Of a stretch of DNA of 64,000 nt, positions 39,461 to 49,244 are shown piece after piece. Positions within the stretch are counted from its first letter, which is position 1, and each line of letters starts with the position of its first letter. The position numbers were made by a program, and so were the translations under genes. The DNA comes from Zygotorulaspora mrakii (lineage: Eukaryota; Ascomycota; Saccharomycetes; Saccharomycetales; Saccharomycetaceae). The notes under the pieces are model-generated. The model had not been told where the DNA came from. It worked only from the letters and a program-made list of their open reading frames with translations, and made no database searches. The DNA lies in NCBI RefSeq assembly GCF_013402915.1, contig NC_050723.1, forward strand, positions 992,001-1,056,000, read 5' to 3'.

Positions 39461-40217
39461 ATGAAAAAGCTGGCAGAAGTATGTTGAAATTCGAAACCTA
39501 GGATAGTTATGCACTTCTAACTAACATGTTTTATATGGTCATCGAAATGTTTTAAAGGTTTATAGTAATATTGATGGTGCTGAACAGCAATCGAGGAAAG
39601 GTGACTACTTGGGAGCGATAAAAGAATACAAGAAAGCTTTAGATATCCTTGATAGATCGGGCAAAAGTTCAGAAGAGCAAGATGTCGGTTTAAGTCACGA
39701 GGTCACTCGAGCGTTAGATCTGCTGCAAGATGATATACAAGCGAAAATTCGAGAGCTGGAGAGTTTGGTAGAGGTACAAAGACCAGAGGAATCCAAGAAC
39801 AGCTCAACTGTGGGGTCTTTATGGAATGCTTCTTCAATGTCCAATCAAACTGTAGTGAAAACGCGGACGTTGGAAGGCTCTTTGAATGGAACAATGGGGC
39901 TTATGATGGATCCGTTATTAGTCTCTCTAATCAATAAGTTGCAGGTCAACTTCATCAATGCTGTCAGTGAAGAACTTAAGCGTACAGAGAGCCATGACAT
40001 TCAAAGCATTGAAAGTCAAGTGAAGCAACAAATTGGTAGGTTCAAGAAGGAATTAGGCATGTATGAACAGAAAAAAATCAAGGAATATAATCTGCGGCTA
40101 GATCAAGCTATAAAGGAAAATAAGAAGCTATCCAATCAAATAGTCAAGCTCCGAGAAAGATGGGATAGCCTTGTAGAAAGCGCCAAACAACGAAGAAATA
40201 AAAAACAAGATGATTAA
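39461..40217 (+). CDS. ATG38: Autophagy PI3-kinase complex I subunit Atg38 (two exons)
   Basis: Spliced gene: exon 1 39461-39478, intron 39479-39557, exon 2 39558-40217, giving 225 residues; S. cerevisiae Atg38 is 226 and also has an intron. Exon 1 is only ATG AAA AAG CTG GCA GAA, followed by GTATGT. The intron has AACTAAC (39519-39525) and ends TTAAAG. Without splicing the frame would open only at a TTG inside exon 2. The joined N-terminus (MKKLAEVYSNIDGAEQQSRK) makes a MIT-like helical hairpin continuing GDYLGAIKEYKKALDIL. The C-terminal half is a coiled coil (about 150-220) for dimerisation. The protein links Vps34-Vps15 to Atg14-Vps30. It ends 23 bases from the RPN5 stop. Confidence 0.9.
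39479..39557 (+). other. ATG38: ATG38 intron
   Basis: Donor GTATGT at 39479-39484, branch-point-like AACTAAC at 39519-39525 (part of CTAACTAAC), and AG acceptor at 39556-39557. Length 79 bases. Phase is 0 on both sides. Removing it joins two frames into one protein of family length. Confidence 0.88.
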
Positions 40218-40240
40218 TTTATACGACTAACTAACTATTC

Positions 40241-41575
40241 CTATTTGGCCTTCAAACCATGTATAATTTCCTCCTTAGTTATCAAATGACCAATTGTTTC
40301 AATGTGCTCTAATAATTGATCAACATTCGAAGACCATTCATTCAGTAGCTCACTAGAATTCTTAGGTTTCTCAAAATTAACCACTTTAGCAGGTCTATTT
40401 ATCTTCGCATATATGATTCCTTGATTGACCAAATCACTGATGAAAGTTTCTGTATCAGATTCGGTTAAATCCAACAATTCATTTAATCTTGGTAACGAAA
40501 TCCTCGAATAGTATTTAGAAATGACCCTTAGATTGTGTTCAATTACTCTCTTCCGAAACTCTTCCCAATGATGCTTATTTGGTTTCCCACCAAATGCAAT
40601 ATCATCTTTGTTCAATACAGGCTCATAAGTTTTTTTAACTATCGCCCATCTCATCAATTCTTGAGTTGTGAAAAGTTTCACGAGTGATTCCTGCGTTTCC
40701 AATTTCTTCAAATTGTTATCTAGCAGGATCTTATGGATAAGATCATTTTGCAAATTGCCGTATGGTGATAAAATCAGAAAATAAACCATATGCGATAACG
40801 CGTGTTTCCATGCATCTCCATCTTTCTTAACAGACCCAGTTTGATAAATTTCTTGAAAATACTGGGCTACCTCCAAGTAATCCTTCTTATGAAGGCCAAT
40901 TTTGGTTAACAACTCATAATATCTTAGTTTTAAAGCCTCGTATTTTGCATTATTGAAAGTCTTCTTCAAAATTTTCCTCGACAATACTGTCGCTTGCGTA
41001 AAATCACCAATCAATATGCTTAATTCCATCTGCTCTAGAATAAATTCAATCTTCTCGGACATATCCATAGACCCATACGTTTCCACTTGCAGTTCACACA
41101 AAATCTTGGCTGCCTCCTCAATATCCCCCTGTTCCTTACGAATATTTGCTAGATCTCTAGTGACCCTTGCTCTTTCCACCTCTACAAATATCTTGTTTTC
41201 GGTAACGGTTCTAATAGTCTCAATAGCTGCAATCCTTGTATCTAAATCGATTTTATCTGCCTTCAAATGCTCCATAATTATCTGAATCATGTATTGAATC
41301 GAGAGCTTCAGCTGCCCATGCTTTTTTGACAGCAATGTAAGCTGTTCGTCCAAATCATCCCATTTATTCTTTTCAACAAGCAGCTCCACAATCCTCTCAA
41401 GCACCTGCTTTGAAGAAGCAAGATCAGATGCTTGTCTAGTCTTCTTTTCTAAGACTAGCAATTGATCCAATGCACCTTGAGAGTCATTTATAGCCAAATG
41501 CTTGATCTTGGGTAGCTCCTCCTTCAGAATTTCAGTGTAATCCTTCTCTGCCTTGATTGGCGCGTCTCTGGACAT
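40241..41575 (-). CDS. RPN5: 26S proteasome lid subunit Rpn5
   Basis: 444 residues from the ATG at 41573-41575; S. cerevisiae Rpn5 is 445. The frame is open 29 codons further upstream but the family starts MSRDAPIKAEKDYTEILKEE. It is a lid subunit of the regulatory particle (also shared with the yeast COP9 signalosome), contacting Rpn11 and keeping the lid in its inactive form before assembly. The protein is helical throughout, with TPR-like repeats and a C-terminal PCI domain (about 300-410; NLRVISKYYSRISLPRLNEL). It ends with a long helix (ETIGHLITKEEIIHGLKAK) that enters the lid helical bundle. An exact Rpn4 site lies upstream. Confidence 0.97.
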   Translation of the reverse strand: MSRDAPIKAEKDYTEILKEELPKIKHLAINDSQGALDQLLVLEKKTRQASDLASSKQVLERIVELLVEKNKWDDLDEQLTLLSKKHGQLKLSIQYMIQIIMEHLKADKIDLDTRIAAIETIRTVTENKIFVEVERARVTRDLANIRKEQGDIEEAAKILCELQVETYGSMDMSEKIEFILEQMELSILIGDFTQATVLSRKILKKTFNNAKYEALKLRYYELLTKIGLHKKDYLEVAQYFQEIYQTGSVKKDGDAWKHALSHMVYFLILSPYGNLQNDLIHKILLDNNLKKLETQESLVKLFTTQELMRWAIVKKTYEPVLNKDDIAFGGKPNKHHWEEFRKRVIEHNLRVISKYYSRISLPRLNELLDLTESDTETFISDLVNQGIIYAKINRPAKVVNFEKPKNSSELLNEWSSNVDQLLEHIETIGHLITKEEIIHGLKAK

Positions 41576-41722
41576 GTTGTACACTGTGGTTATCCAATGT
41601 GTTTGATCAGAGGAATACAAATCTACCGCCCGTTTTTCAGATAAAGTTCTCAATGGAAACACTTGATCAATGAGGAATACACGATCTGTGTCTTGTTTAA
41701 TAATAACAACTGTTCTAGTGTG

Positions 41723-41731
41723 TTTGCCACC
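41723..41731 (-). promoter_or_regulatory. PACE / Rpn4 site of RPN5
   Basis: Reads GGTGGCAAA on the minus strand, 148 bases upstream of the RPN5 start and in its orientation. This is the proteasome-associated control element found before most proteasome genes in S. cerevisiae. Confidence 0.85.
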
Positions 41732-41779
41732 CTAATTGTACTTCAAACTTGAAAAAAGATGGATCGCGCTAGACGATTT

Positions 41780-41789
41780 TGAAAATTTT
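41780..41789 (+). promoter_or_regulatory. RRPE element of NOP14
   Basis: TGAAAATTTT, an exact ribosomal-RNA-processing element, 131 bases upstream of NOP14. It is paired with two PAC sites closer to the gene, the standard order in ribosome-biogenesis promoters. Confidence 0.75.
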
Positions 41790-41816
41790 GTCCAATATTG
41801 AGAAAGTGATGAACAG

Positions 41817-41834
41817 GCGATGAGATGCGATGAG
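41817..41834 (+). promoter_or_regulatory. Two PAC motifs of NOP14
   Basis: GCGATGAG occurs at 41817-41824 and again at 41827-41834, same strand, about 86-103 bases upstream of the NOP14 start. PAC sites, bound by Dot6/Tod6 in S. cerevisiae, mark ribosome-biogenesis and Pol I/III genes. The sequence also contains an ATG (41820s), but its frame does not join NOP14. Confidence 0.8.
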
Positions 41835-41919
41835 ACGACTTATGAAAAATCATCGATTAGAGCTCATTTAGAGGGATCCGAGATTATCCAGGAGCTGTGT
41901 CCAAGTGTCAAGAGACAAT

Positions 41920-44376
41920 ATGGGAGGGTCTCAGCTAAAAAATCTGAAAGCAGCCTTGAAAGCTCACGATTTGACAGGACAAACGGCTGCGAAGAAGAGC
42001 AAGAAACAGAGGAGACAACCGAAAAAATATGATAGAGAGGAGCACGCTAAATTAATTGCAAGCATTAGGGAAGAGTTTAATCCATTCGAAATTAAAACTG
42101 CACGTAACAAGCGTAGCACAGCTGGTTCGAAGGATGGCAAAAATGTCACGGTAGCAGTTGGTAAGCCTGGTATATCGAAGCAGATCGGTGAAGAACAGAG
42201 GAAGCAGGCTTTTGAACTCAGAAATGCCCAAAAAAACAAGAGGAACGGTTTTGTGGATCGTAGGTTTGGTGAAAGGAATAAACATTTGAGTGAAGAAGAC
42301 AGGATGTTGGAGCGTTTCACCAGAGAAAGACAAAGTCAATCTAAGAATAAATCTAATTTATTCGACTTGAATGATGAAAGTGATTCCGAGAGCAACAATA
42401 TGTTTGGATCCGAGCTTACACATTTGGGTGAATCTCTATCGCAGCAAGATGACTTCGATTCTGGAGATTTAGGTCTTAACGATCAGGGAAAGAGACAGTA
42501 TGACAATCAGTTGGGTGAATCGATTGAACCCTCAAGGAAAAAAACCAAAGCTGAAGTGATGAAAGAAATCATCGCAAAATCCAAGTTTTATAAGCATGAA
42601 AGACAAGTGGCACAAGAAAAGTTGAAAAACCAAATCGAAGATCTGGATGAAAACTTTGAAGATATTTTCTCCAAATTGAAAGATTCTGAGAGCATCTCAA
42701 AGAATCATTTGCAAAAGAGTGAAACAAACAAGGTGGATCAGGAGTATGATACCAAGGTTCGAGAACTGATTATGGAAAGAAGATCCGTTCCTTCTGATAG
42801 AACTAAGACAGAAGAGGAGCTTCAAAAAGAAGCTGCTGAAAAGAAGAAAATGCTGGAACAACAGAGGCTAGATAGAATGAGCGGTATTCTTGAAGCAGAA
42901 GATGGTGAAGCCAAAGGTGTCGAAGATCTGGATGATCAGTTTTGGGACCGGGAGGACAATGTGGATGATGCTGACTTCAATCGAGAAAATATTGATAATG
43001 AGATTGCAGGCTCAGATGATGATATAGATTTGGGTGACGAAAAGTATGAAGCGAAGGAAACCTCTTCATCCCCTTTTACCGATAGTAAAGCATTGGACTG
43101 CCCCCAAAATCACAACCAGTTATTAGTAATAGTAGAAAAGTCATCGCTCAAACAGCAAATTTCTATCATAAGAAAAATTATCAACGCGCATCAGCCAAAA
43201 TTGGCTGAAGGTAATAAAGAAAAACTAGGGAATTTTACAGGTGTACTTTTGAGGCATATTTTGTTTTTGTTTCGCCAGGAATACTCTTCAAATGTTCAAA
43301 AATTTTCAGAGGCTCAAAATTCTCTAATATCAATCTTGAAGGTTCTTTCAGAGAAATACAACCACTCTCTATCGAAAGAATGTCGAGTTATTACGGCTGA
43401 GATACAGAAAAGATTCAAAAAGAATCAGTTTTCAGGGTTAGATAGTTCAGATCTTGCTTTTTTCTCTATTGTTGGTATTCTGTTTTCCACTTCTGATCAA
43501 TACCATCTAGTCGTCACTCCATGTTCCATTTTGATGGCAGAATTTTTGGAGCAGCTCAAGTTCAACAGTGTCGGAAAACTTGCGTTCGGTGCAATACTTG
43601 TTAAGATATCACTACAGTACCAGAGGTTATCGAAGCGGTATATTCCCGAGGTGCTATTTTTTCTGGAGAAATCTCTGGCTACATTTTTGCATACGTCGAA
43701 CGAAGATATGAGCAAGATTGTTAAACTGGATTCGTATCTGTTAGGTCTTCCAAAAAAGACAATATTTTCTCCGACAACTCCACGTACTTTAGAACTGCAT
43801 GCAATTCATCAAATAAAGGATGAAAACGAGAACTATAAAAAGACCGTCTTCCTGAACATTCTGGAGTCTCTAGATGAAGTTATTTCAAGTGTATGGAAAG
43901 AACTTCCGGCCTTCTCCGAAATTTCTCTTCCCATTCAAAATCTTCTCGAAATATGTGTCAAAAGATACGCTTCAATAACACTAGCAAAAAATATTCTGGA
44001 TAAGATTCAACGATTACAAAAACTGAACAAACACAGTCCACTTACACTGCAGGATCATAAACCAGTATCTATTCCATCTCATGCTCCTAAATTCGAGGAG
44101 AATTTCAATCCAGACAAGAAATCTTACGATCCAGACAGAGAGAGAAGCGAAATCAACAAGATGAAGAATCTAATCAAGAAAGAACGTAAATTCACTATGA
44201 AGGAAATCCGAAAGGATACCAGGTTTGAAGCTAGGCAAAAGATTGATGAACAAAATAGGGAGGCAGGTAAATACCATGCAAAAATGGCTCACATCATCAA
44301 TACAATCAATACAGAAGAAGGCGCTGAAGCTAATAAATATGAGAGAGAAAAAAAATTACGTTCTGGTAAAAAGTGA
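41920..44376 (+). CDS. NOP14: Small-subunit processome protein Nop14
   Basis: 818 residues from the ATG at 41920; S. cerevisiae Nop14 is 810. An in-frame ATG lies five codons upstream, but the family starts M-x-GSQLKNLKAALKAHDL. It is a nucleolar component of the 90S pre-ribosome needed for 18S rRNA maturation and for nuclear import of Emg1. The N-terminal part is basic then acidic, with REEFNPFEIK, the conserved GKPGISKQIGEEQRKQAFE and RTKTEEELQKEAAEKKK. The middle region (about 410-740) is helical HEAT-like. The C-terminus has PVSIPSHAPKFEENFNPDKK and a basic end (KERKFTMKEIRKDTRFEAR). Its promoter carries RRPE and PAC. Confidence 0.97.
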   Translation: MGGSQLKNLKAALKAHDLTGQTAAKKSKKQRRQPKKYDREEHAKLIASIREEFNPFEIKTARNKRSTAGSKDGKNVTVAVGKPGISKQIGEEQRKQAFELRNAQKNKRNGFVDRRFGERNKHLSEEDRMLERFTRERQSQSKNKSNLFDLNDESDSESNNMFGSELTHLGESLSQQDDFDSGDLGLNDQGKRQYDNQLGESIEPSRKKTKAEVMKEIIAKSKFYKHERQVAQEKLKNQIEDLDENFEDIFSKLKDSESISKNHLQKSETNKVDQEYDTKVRELIMERRSVPSDRTKTEEELQKEAAEKKKMLEQQRLDRMSGILEAEDGEAKGVEDLDDQFWDREDNVDDADFNRENIDNEIAGSDDDIDLGDEKYEAKETSSSPFTDSKALDCPQNHNQLLVIVEKSSLKQQISIIRKIINAHQPKLAEGNKEKLGNFTGVLLRHILFLFRQEYSSNVQKFSEAQNSLISILKVLSEKYNHSLSKECRVITAEIQKRFKKNQFSGLDSSDLAFFSIVGILFSTSDQYHLVVTPCSILMAEFLEQLKFNSVGKLAFGAILVKISLQYQRLSKRYIPEVLFFLEKSLATFLHTSNEDMSKIVKLDSYLLGLPKKTIFSPTTPRTLELHAIHQIKDENENYKKTVFLNILESLDEVISSVWKELPAFSEISLPIQNLLEICVKRYASITLAKNILDKIQRLQKLNKHSPLTLQDHKPVSIPSHAPKFEENFNPDKKSYDPDRERSEINKMKNLIKKERKFTMKEIRKDTRFEARQKIDEQNREAGKYHAKMAHIINTINTEEGAEANKYEREKKLRSGKK

Positions 44377-44506
44377 ATCGAGATCAATCTTCAATCAACC
44401 TTATATACACCTAGATATTATTGTGACACTTCTGCAGTATATATAGGATAACAATAGGTCACGACTCGTTGACTGTGTAACCGTAGAGAACCCACCTGCA
44501 ATTTCC

Positions 44507-47422
44507 TTATCTACCCAGTTCAGATTGATTGTAGAACTCTTTCACAAGGTTAAAAATACCACCCGCTCCACTTTCATTACGCGAGTTTCCGGATTTGATG
44601 TTATTCTGCAGCTCATAAGATGGTGCTGGAATAGAACCGATAAACGAATTTCCCAAATTAATGTTATCATTTTCAGAGAGGCGTCTGTTTACGCTTCTTT
44701 TTTTCTTACTGGTAGTCGAAGACTTGTTTGTAGCAACCGGTTGTCTGGTTTCCAGCGAGTGCTTCCCAATTCTAAATAGCTCAGGTTTTTGACCAGGCCT
44801 AAATTGCTTCTTCCATGAGTAGCTATTATTGAGCATTGGAGAAAGCTTTGTCTCGTCACCATATCTTTTGGTTGGAAGCTGATGCTTACCTACCACTTTA
44901 CTGCTGTTTTCATAATCGTCGATAAAATACATGTATGACTGCATCATTTTATTAACGGCAGCATCATTTTCTTCGCTATCAGAGTCATTAGTATCTGATA
45001 GATCTTCAGAGATAATCTCCCTCAAATTTACTTTTCTCCCATCTTGAGTATCTTTGCTTTGTAAAGGAGCCTTTAATTTACTCTTGCCATTTTTGTGTTC
45101 AAGAGTTTCATTAATGTCAAACATTGCGTACTTACAGACATATCCTAATCCATCCACATGAATTGTATTATCTCTAAAAAATTCAACGATTCTATCAGCA
45201 CTCTTGGGTAAAGAATACCAAAGTATGAAAGGCGTAATAACCAAACTTGCCAACTCCCTAACCAGAACTATTATTCTCAAATTGTACAATTTACAAAACT
45301 CATTTTTCACTTCCTCCGTATGATACCTTCCCTCCCACTCATGCGGCATATAATGCGTATATGTTGCCAACTCTTGCAATGTTTCTTCTGGGTCAAATAC
45401 GTTGTACTCATCGGATACAGAGTTTCGACACACAGTCCATATAGCTCCCATCACAGTTATGTAAAATAATGCCGTTCTATCATTGGTAATTTCAAAATTT
45501 AGAAAATTCTCAGGATCAAAGACAGTTAATATAGCCAAAATTGCTACAAATGATCCGCTAATGAAAGCGACGAACTTAAACATTAAATTGGTCTCTTCTT
45601 TGGGAAATTGATTGATATATCTATTTGCTAGCTCGGTGCTCAGTCCCATTCTTTTCTGAAATAGGTGAAATAACTCATTATACTCTCTAAATTTCCATTC
45701 CGCCATTAAAGTGTATTGACGAGCACCTAATGTACCTGGGGAAGTCTTATACTCGTTGAAATACCTCAGGAAATAAAGTAAAAGAAAATACGTCACAAGG
45801 AAGGGTGACAAAACAATGTTTAGGAAGCCTGCTAACAGGAATCTTTTTTTTAGTTCCTCCTTTATATATTCGTGTTGAGATGGCTTCAAGAAACTCTGCT
45901 TTATTAGCCCCGACTCATTAAAAGCATAACCCAAAATGCAGAGGTTAATATTCCATTCTAACGTCTTGGTCAGTGTACTCGTACGATAAAGCGGAAAGGG
46001 TAGTGATAGATCCAAAACTTCATTGTTGTACATAGCTATCAGATAATTTTCCTTTCTCATGATTCTATTAGCTACATCATGCGCATCTATTCGATTTTTG
46101 GCCTTGACTTCCAAAACGTTAGCAGTCAAGGCATTCTGATCTTTAAGATACATGATCTGCTGAATGATAGTTTGCCAAGGAATGGTTTGCAATTCCTTGT
46201 CAGAAACATTTAGAAGATACGAGTAAAAATTATGAATATCTTTCAAATTCTGAACATCGAAATAAAGCTGTGCAATCTTCAGGACAACAAATACGTAAAA
46301 AATCCACAGTAGAAGTTTGGTGAAGCCAGTGATACTACTAGAGTAGCACTTATCGATGGTCACATCCGACAATCGGTTACTTGTTGAGATTTTAGAGTAG
46401 TCGATACAATATCCCCCATAAGTTGAGGTGAAAATAACAAAGATTAAGGTGGCCAGATTGAGGATTTTTTCTAGGATTATGCAAAAGTAACCATTCCCCA
46501 AGTAATATCTATAGACATCTTGAAGAAAAAGATCCAAATTATCAACGTTTGCCCACTTCCAAAGTGCCCTTTCCCTTGGACTAAGTGTATTGACTTTGTT
46601 AGCAGGTGTTTTATTCAGGACTGATATATTTTTAAAGAGGTTAGGTCTCTTGAGAGGAAAATTGCTCGTAAAAGCCCTATTGCCACGCGGTCTGTCATCG
46701 TTCATGAAAGTTTTCCTTCTTCCCTCGCCAGTGCCCAAACCAGCTTCTAGATCTCTTTCATATCCTCTATCATTTTTAATTTCCTCATTTCCAACCCTAG
46801 AGTTCAGATGTTCGTCTTTTGAAGAGGTGAACAACTGTTTCTTCTTTTGTTTTTGATTATTGTGTTGCAATATTCGCTGGAAAAGCATCGATTTGGGCAA
46901 AGTAGAGCCCACGGTTTCCGTTTCCTTTTTAATATTTGCATCAGATGAGTTTCTAGCAAATAATGGTCTATCTTCTTCTATCACATACTCCGGATCTTCT
47001 TCCTGATCGTCTTCGTCATTCTCAGAGTCAATTGCATCTCTGTATTCTTCGTCGCTCGAAAGTTGACCGACTTTGAGTATGGATCCATTACGATTATAAG
47101 TGCCATTATCATGCCCATTCTTGAATCCTGTTTCGTCGTCTAGATCCACATCTGCAGCATGCGCATACTCTTCATCTGTCGTAGTACCCTGGTCAGACTC
47201 GGGCATTCGCAGCTCTTCCTCTTCAGCACTGTAGTGATTTTCATCAGAGGCATGTAAACTTACTAAATGGCCTTTATCGTCCCCTTCATCTTGCTGCTCA
47301 GGAAAAGTGCTCATTTCTTCTGTGTGAATCGACGTCGTGACGTCTTCGGATTGCAAGCCGAATACTCGGGACAAAAACGTGTCCCTACCATTAGTTTGCG
47401 GTGATATCTTGCTTTTATCCAT
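44507..47422 (-). CDS. ATG9: Autophagy lipid scramblase Atg9
   Basis: 971 residues; S. cerevisiae Atg9 is 997. It is a multispanning protein on Golgi-derived vesicles that seeds the phagophore and scrambles lipids received from Atg2. A long acidic N-terminal region (1-270; several EDDQEEDPEY-type clusters) precedes the conserved core (about 290-760), with NLATLIFVIFTSTYGGYCID, FLNIVLSPFLVTYFLLLYFL, FISGSFVAILAIL and ELASLVITPFILWY as membrane segments and the conserved YMPHEWEGRYH. The C-terminal tail is low complexity. A Reb1-type site lies 142 bases upstream. Confidence 0.97.
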   Translation of the reverse strand: MDKSKISPQTNGRDTFLSRVFGLQSEDVTTSIHTEEMSTFPEQQDEGDDKGHLVSLHASDENHYSAEEEELRMPESDQGTTTDEEYAHAADVDLDDETGFKNGHDNGTYNRNGSILKVGQLSSDEEYRDAIDSENDEDDQEEDPEYVIEEDRPLFARNSSDANIKKETETVGSTLPKSMLFQRILQHNNQKQKKKQLFTSSKDEHLNSRVGNEEIKNDRGYERDLEAGLGTGEGRRKTFMNDDRPRGNRAFTSNFPLKRPNLFKNISVLNKTPANKVNTLSPRERALWKWANVDNLDLFLQDVYRYYLGNGYFCIILEKILNLATLIFVIFTSTYGGYCIDYSKISTSNRLSDVTIDKCYSSSITGFTKLLLWIFYVFVVLKIAQLYFDVQNLKDIHNFYSYLLNVSDKELQTIPWQTIIQQIMYLKDQNALTANVLEVKAKNRIDAHDVANRIMRKENYLIAMYNNEVLDLSLPFPLYRTSTLTKTLEWNINLCILGYAFNESGLIKQSFLKPSQHEYIKEELKKRFLLAGFLNIVLSPFLVTYFLLLYFLRYFNEYKTSPGTLGARQYTLMAEWKFREYNELFHLFQKRMGLSTELANRYINQFPKEETNLMFKFVAFISGSFVAILAILTVFDPENFLNFEITNDRTALFYITVMGAIWTVCRNSVSDEYNVFDPEETLQELATYTHYMPHEWEGRYHTEEVKNEFCKLYNLRIIVLVRELASLVITPFILWYSLPKSADRIVEFFRDNTIHVDGLGYVCKYAMFDINETLEHKNGKSKLKAPLQSKDTQDGRKVNLREIISEDLSDTNDSDSEENDAAVNKMMQSYMYFIDDYENSSKVVGKHQLPTKRYGDETKLSPMLNNSYSWKKQFRPGQKPELFRIGKHSLETRQPVATNKSSTTSKKKRSVNRRLSENDNINLGNSFIGSIPAPSYELQNNIKSGNSRNESGAGGIFNLVKEFYNQSELGR

Positions 47423-47733
47423 CCTGAAATATATTGATAGTCATCCAAGGAGACTTCTTGAGCAACGATAAAGATTGGGTCACTAACTAGTAAGCTGACT
47501 CAAGGCGGCAAACTTCGTTTTTATTATGATCATAGTACCCTTTAAAAGTCTGTGATAAGTGGGTTACCCGAATAAAAGTAGAGATGACCGTTCCAACAGC
47601 CGGCACCGCTAAAGCTGGTTCTACATAGTACATGTAGCTGTCAATGGCTCTCAATGATTCGATAAGTCGAATAATGCTTTTGGCGCTATATTAGTACTTA
47701 TATATGCTATAATGGAAGTTGAGCACAAAGTGT
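47423..47733. other. Intergenic: ATG9 promoter and RPC53 3' flank
   Basis: 311 bases. Contains the Reb1-type site at 47564-47570; nothing else is recognised. Confidence 0.5.
47564..47570 (+). promoter_or_regulatory. Possible Reb1 site in the ATG9 promoter
   Basis: TTACCCG exactly, 142 bases upstream of the ATG9 start. Position fits a nucleosome-free region, but a 7-base match is weak evidence. Confidence 0.4.
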
Positions 47734-49068
47734 TCAAAATCTCGGAGTGACAACCATTCTTCCGTCGAGACGTCCCAAGAGTTCCACGGTTGGCGTTTCG
47801 CCATTGTCGTTTACAGACGCTACGTCTTGCAGAAAGCTGGTATCAGCACCTCTGTTTATATCCATTATTACCCCACCTATCTCGACCGAAAGTCTTCCTG
47901 ATTTGTGAACTCTTAAAGAACCAATTTTCCCGGTGAGTGAATCTTGTGGAGTAAAGTTCTCTTTTACCACTTCTTGCTTTCTGTTCTTCTTTGCGCTGAA
48001 GTCTATGCCACTTTGTTTGTTCTCTTGCTCAGATTGGGTGGAATCTTGAGTCGAGAGTAATCGATGATCTGTTTGCTCGTTCTCGGTTTTTGGTGTTATT
48101 TCTTCGAAACTTGGCAATTTAGATGGTAATTGAAATAAAACAAATCTCTTCGGTTTGTTGTTGATTTTGTTTAGTTTTTTCCAAATACGTAAATGATCTT
48201 CTGTCAAGTTTTTCATTTCTTGAAGGGATTCTTTCTCGTCTAATGAACGAAACTGCTCTTGAAAATTCAATTTTTTTATTCTGTCAAGCATGTTTTCCTC
48301 TTTTGCTTTCAAGAGCTGTTGCAGATCCGTTTCCTTGGACTCGAACCCTCTGTTGTGATCTTCCTTTTTTATTTGAATCATCGGTGTTGCCTCTCTTGTA
48401 GTGCCTTCTGAGAATGAATCTTGAACCTCCTTTTGAACTGTATCAAGGTCATCATGTCTAATTCTTATTGGTCGAATCGGGAATAGTTCTTCAACCCTTT
48501 TGGCTTGCCAGGCTTCGTCATCCATATTTACATCACTATCAAATTCTTCTTCCTCGTAGTTATCCTCTGTCAGCTCGTGAACTGTATACTCTCTCCCCAT
48601 GTTGAACTTCGACTTGCTTTTTCTTTGATTGTTGTCTGCTGTTTCTTTCTTTTCCTCATCGGCATCATCTTGATCATCTTCAGATTCTACAGCCGCATTA
48701 TCGATGGTCTGTAAACCCTTATGTACCAATGATGTAGAGCCACCTTCAGATTTGATGAAACTTTTCTTGAAATCACCACCTTTGTCACTGACAAAGTTTC
48801 CTGCTGCTAGAGGACCAGAAGAAATGACGTGGGTATTATTCAAATAACGTGGTACTCGCCGCTGTTGATTACTAGCAGGTCTTTTTTCTTGTGCCTTTTT
48901 CTTATCGTATGCAGGTTTTTGAGACTCCTCCTGCTTTATCTTTGGTGCTGATGCATCTCTTTCTTCTTTCGTCCTTCTGGCAACAAATTTTGGTTTAAAT
49001 TTTAGACCAGAGGCACCAGAAGAGCTCTTCAACGACGGCAATCTTTTGGAGCCATTTCCACTACTCAT
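47734..49068 (-). CDS. RPC53: RNA polymerase III subunit C53
   Basis: 444 residues from the ATG at 49066-49068; S. cerevisiae Rpc53 is 422. It forms with Rpc37 a TFIIF-like subcomplex of RNA polymerase III, used in termination and reinitiation. The N-terminal two-thirds is disordered and charged: basic GLKFKPKFVARRTKEERD near 20-40, RRVPRYLNNTHVISSG near 75-90, and an acidic cluster around 150-190. The conserved RPC4 domain is C-terminal (about 310-444), with FVLFQLPSKLP, GKIGSLRVHKSGRLSVEIGG and the ending ELLGRLDGRMVVTPRF. The start MSSGNGSKRLPSLKSSS was chosen over an ATG four codons upstream. It shares a 260-base PAC/RRPE promoter with SAS10. Confidence 0.95.
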   Translation of the reverse strand: MSSGNGSKRLPSLKSSSGASGLKFKPKFVARRTKEERDASAPKIKQEESQKPAYDKKKAQEKRPASNQQRRVPRYLNNTHVISSGPLAAGNFVSDKGGDFKKSFIKSEGGSTSLVHKGLQTIDNAAVESEDDQDDADEEKKETADNNQRKSKSKFNMGREYTVHELTEDNYEEEEFDSDVNMDDEAWQAKRVEELFPIRPIRIRHDDLDTVQKEVQDSFSEGTTREATPMIQIKKEDHNRGFESKETDLQQLLKAKEENMLDRIKKLNFQEQFRSLDEKESLQEMKNLTEDHLRIWKKLNKINNKPKRFVLFQLPSKLPSFEEITPKTENEQTDHRLLSTQDSTQSEQENKQSGIDFSAKKNRKQEVVKENFTPQDSLTGKIGSLRVHKSGRLSVEIGGVIMDINRGADTSFLQDVASVNDNGETPTVELLGRLDGRMVVTPRF

Positions 49069-49193
49069 TATGAATGGCAATGACTATTATGAACCTTCTT
49101 GCACGCGTAACCTGTTTTTAGTGCTTGATTTATTACATCAACGGCATCGATTTTTTCATATAGTTCTAGTTCGGACAGCTTTTGAAATTTTAA

Positions 49194-49203
49194 AAAATTT
49201 TCA
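49194..49203 (-). promoter_or_regulatory. RRPE element between RPC53 and SAS10
   Basis: Reads TGAAAATTTT on the minus strand, toward RPC53. It lies 126 bases from the RPC53 start and about 130 from the SAS10 start, with PAC-like repeats on the SAS10 side. Confidence 0.65.
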
Positions 49204-49244
49204 GACATTATTCCGATTCCGCTGAAGAGTAAAATAACTGTAGT

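Larger units (their letters stand above)
41576..41919. other. Divergent promoter region RPN5/NOP14
   Basis: 344 bases between two start codons, carrying one PACE site on the RPN5 side and an RRPE plus two PAC sites on the NOP14 side. This is the clearest two-regulon promoter in the window. Confidence 0.7.
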
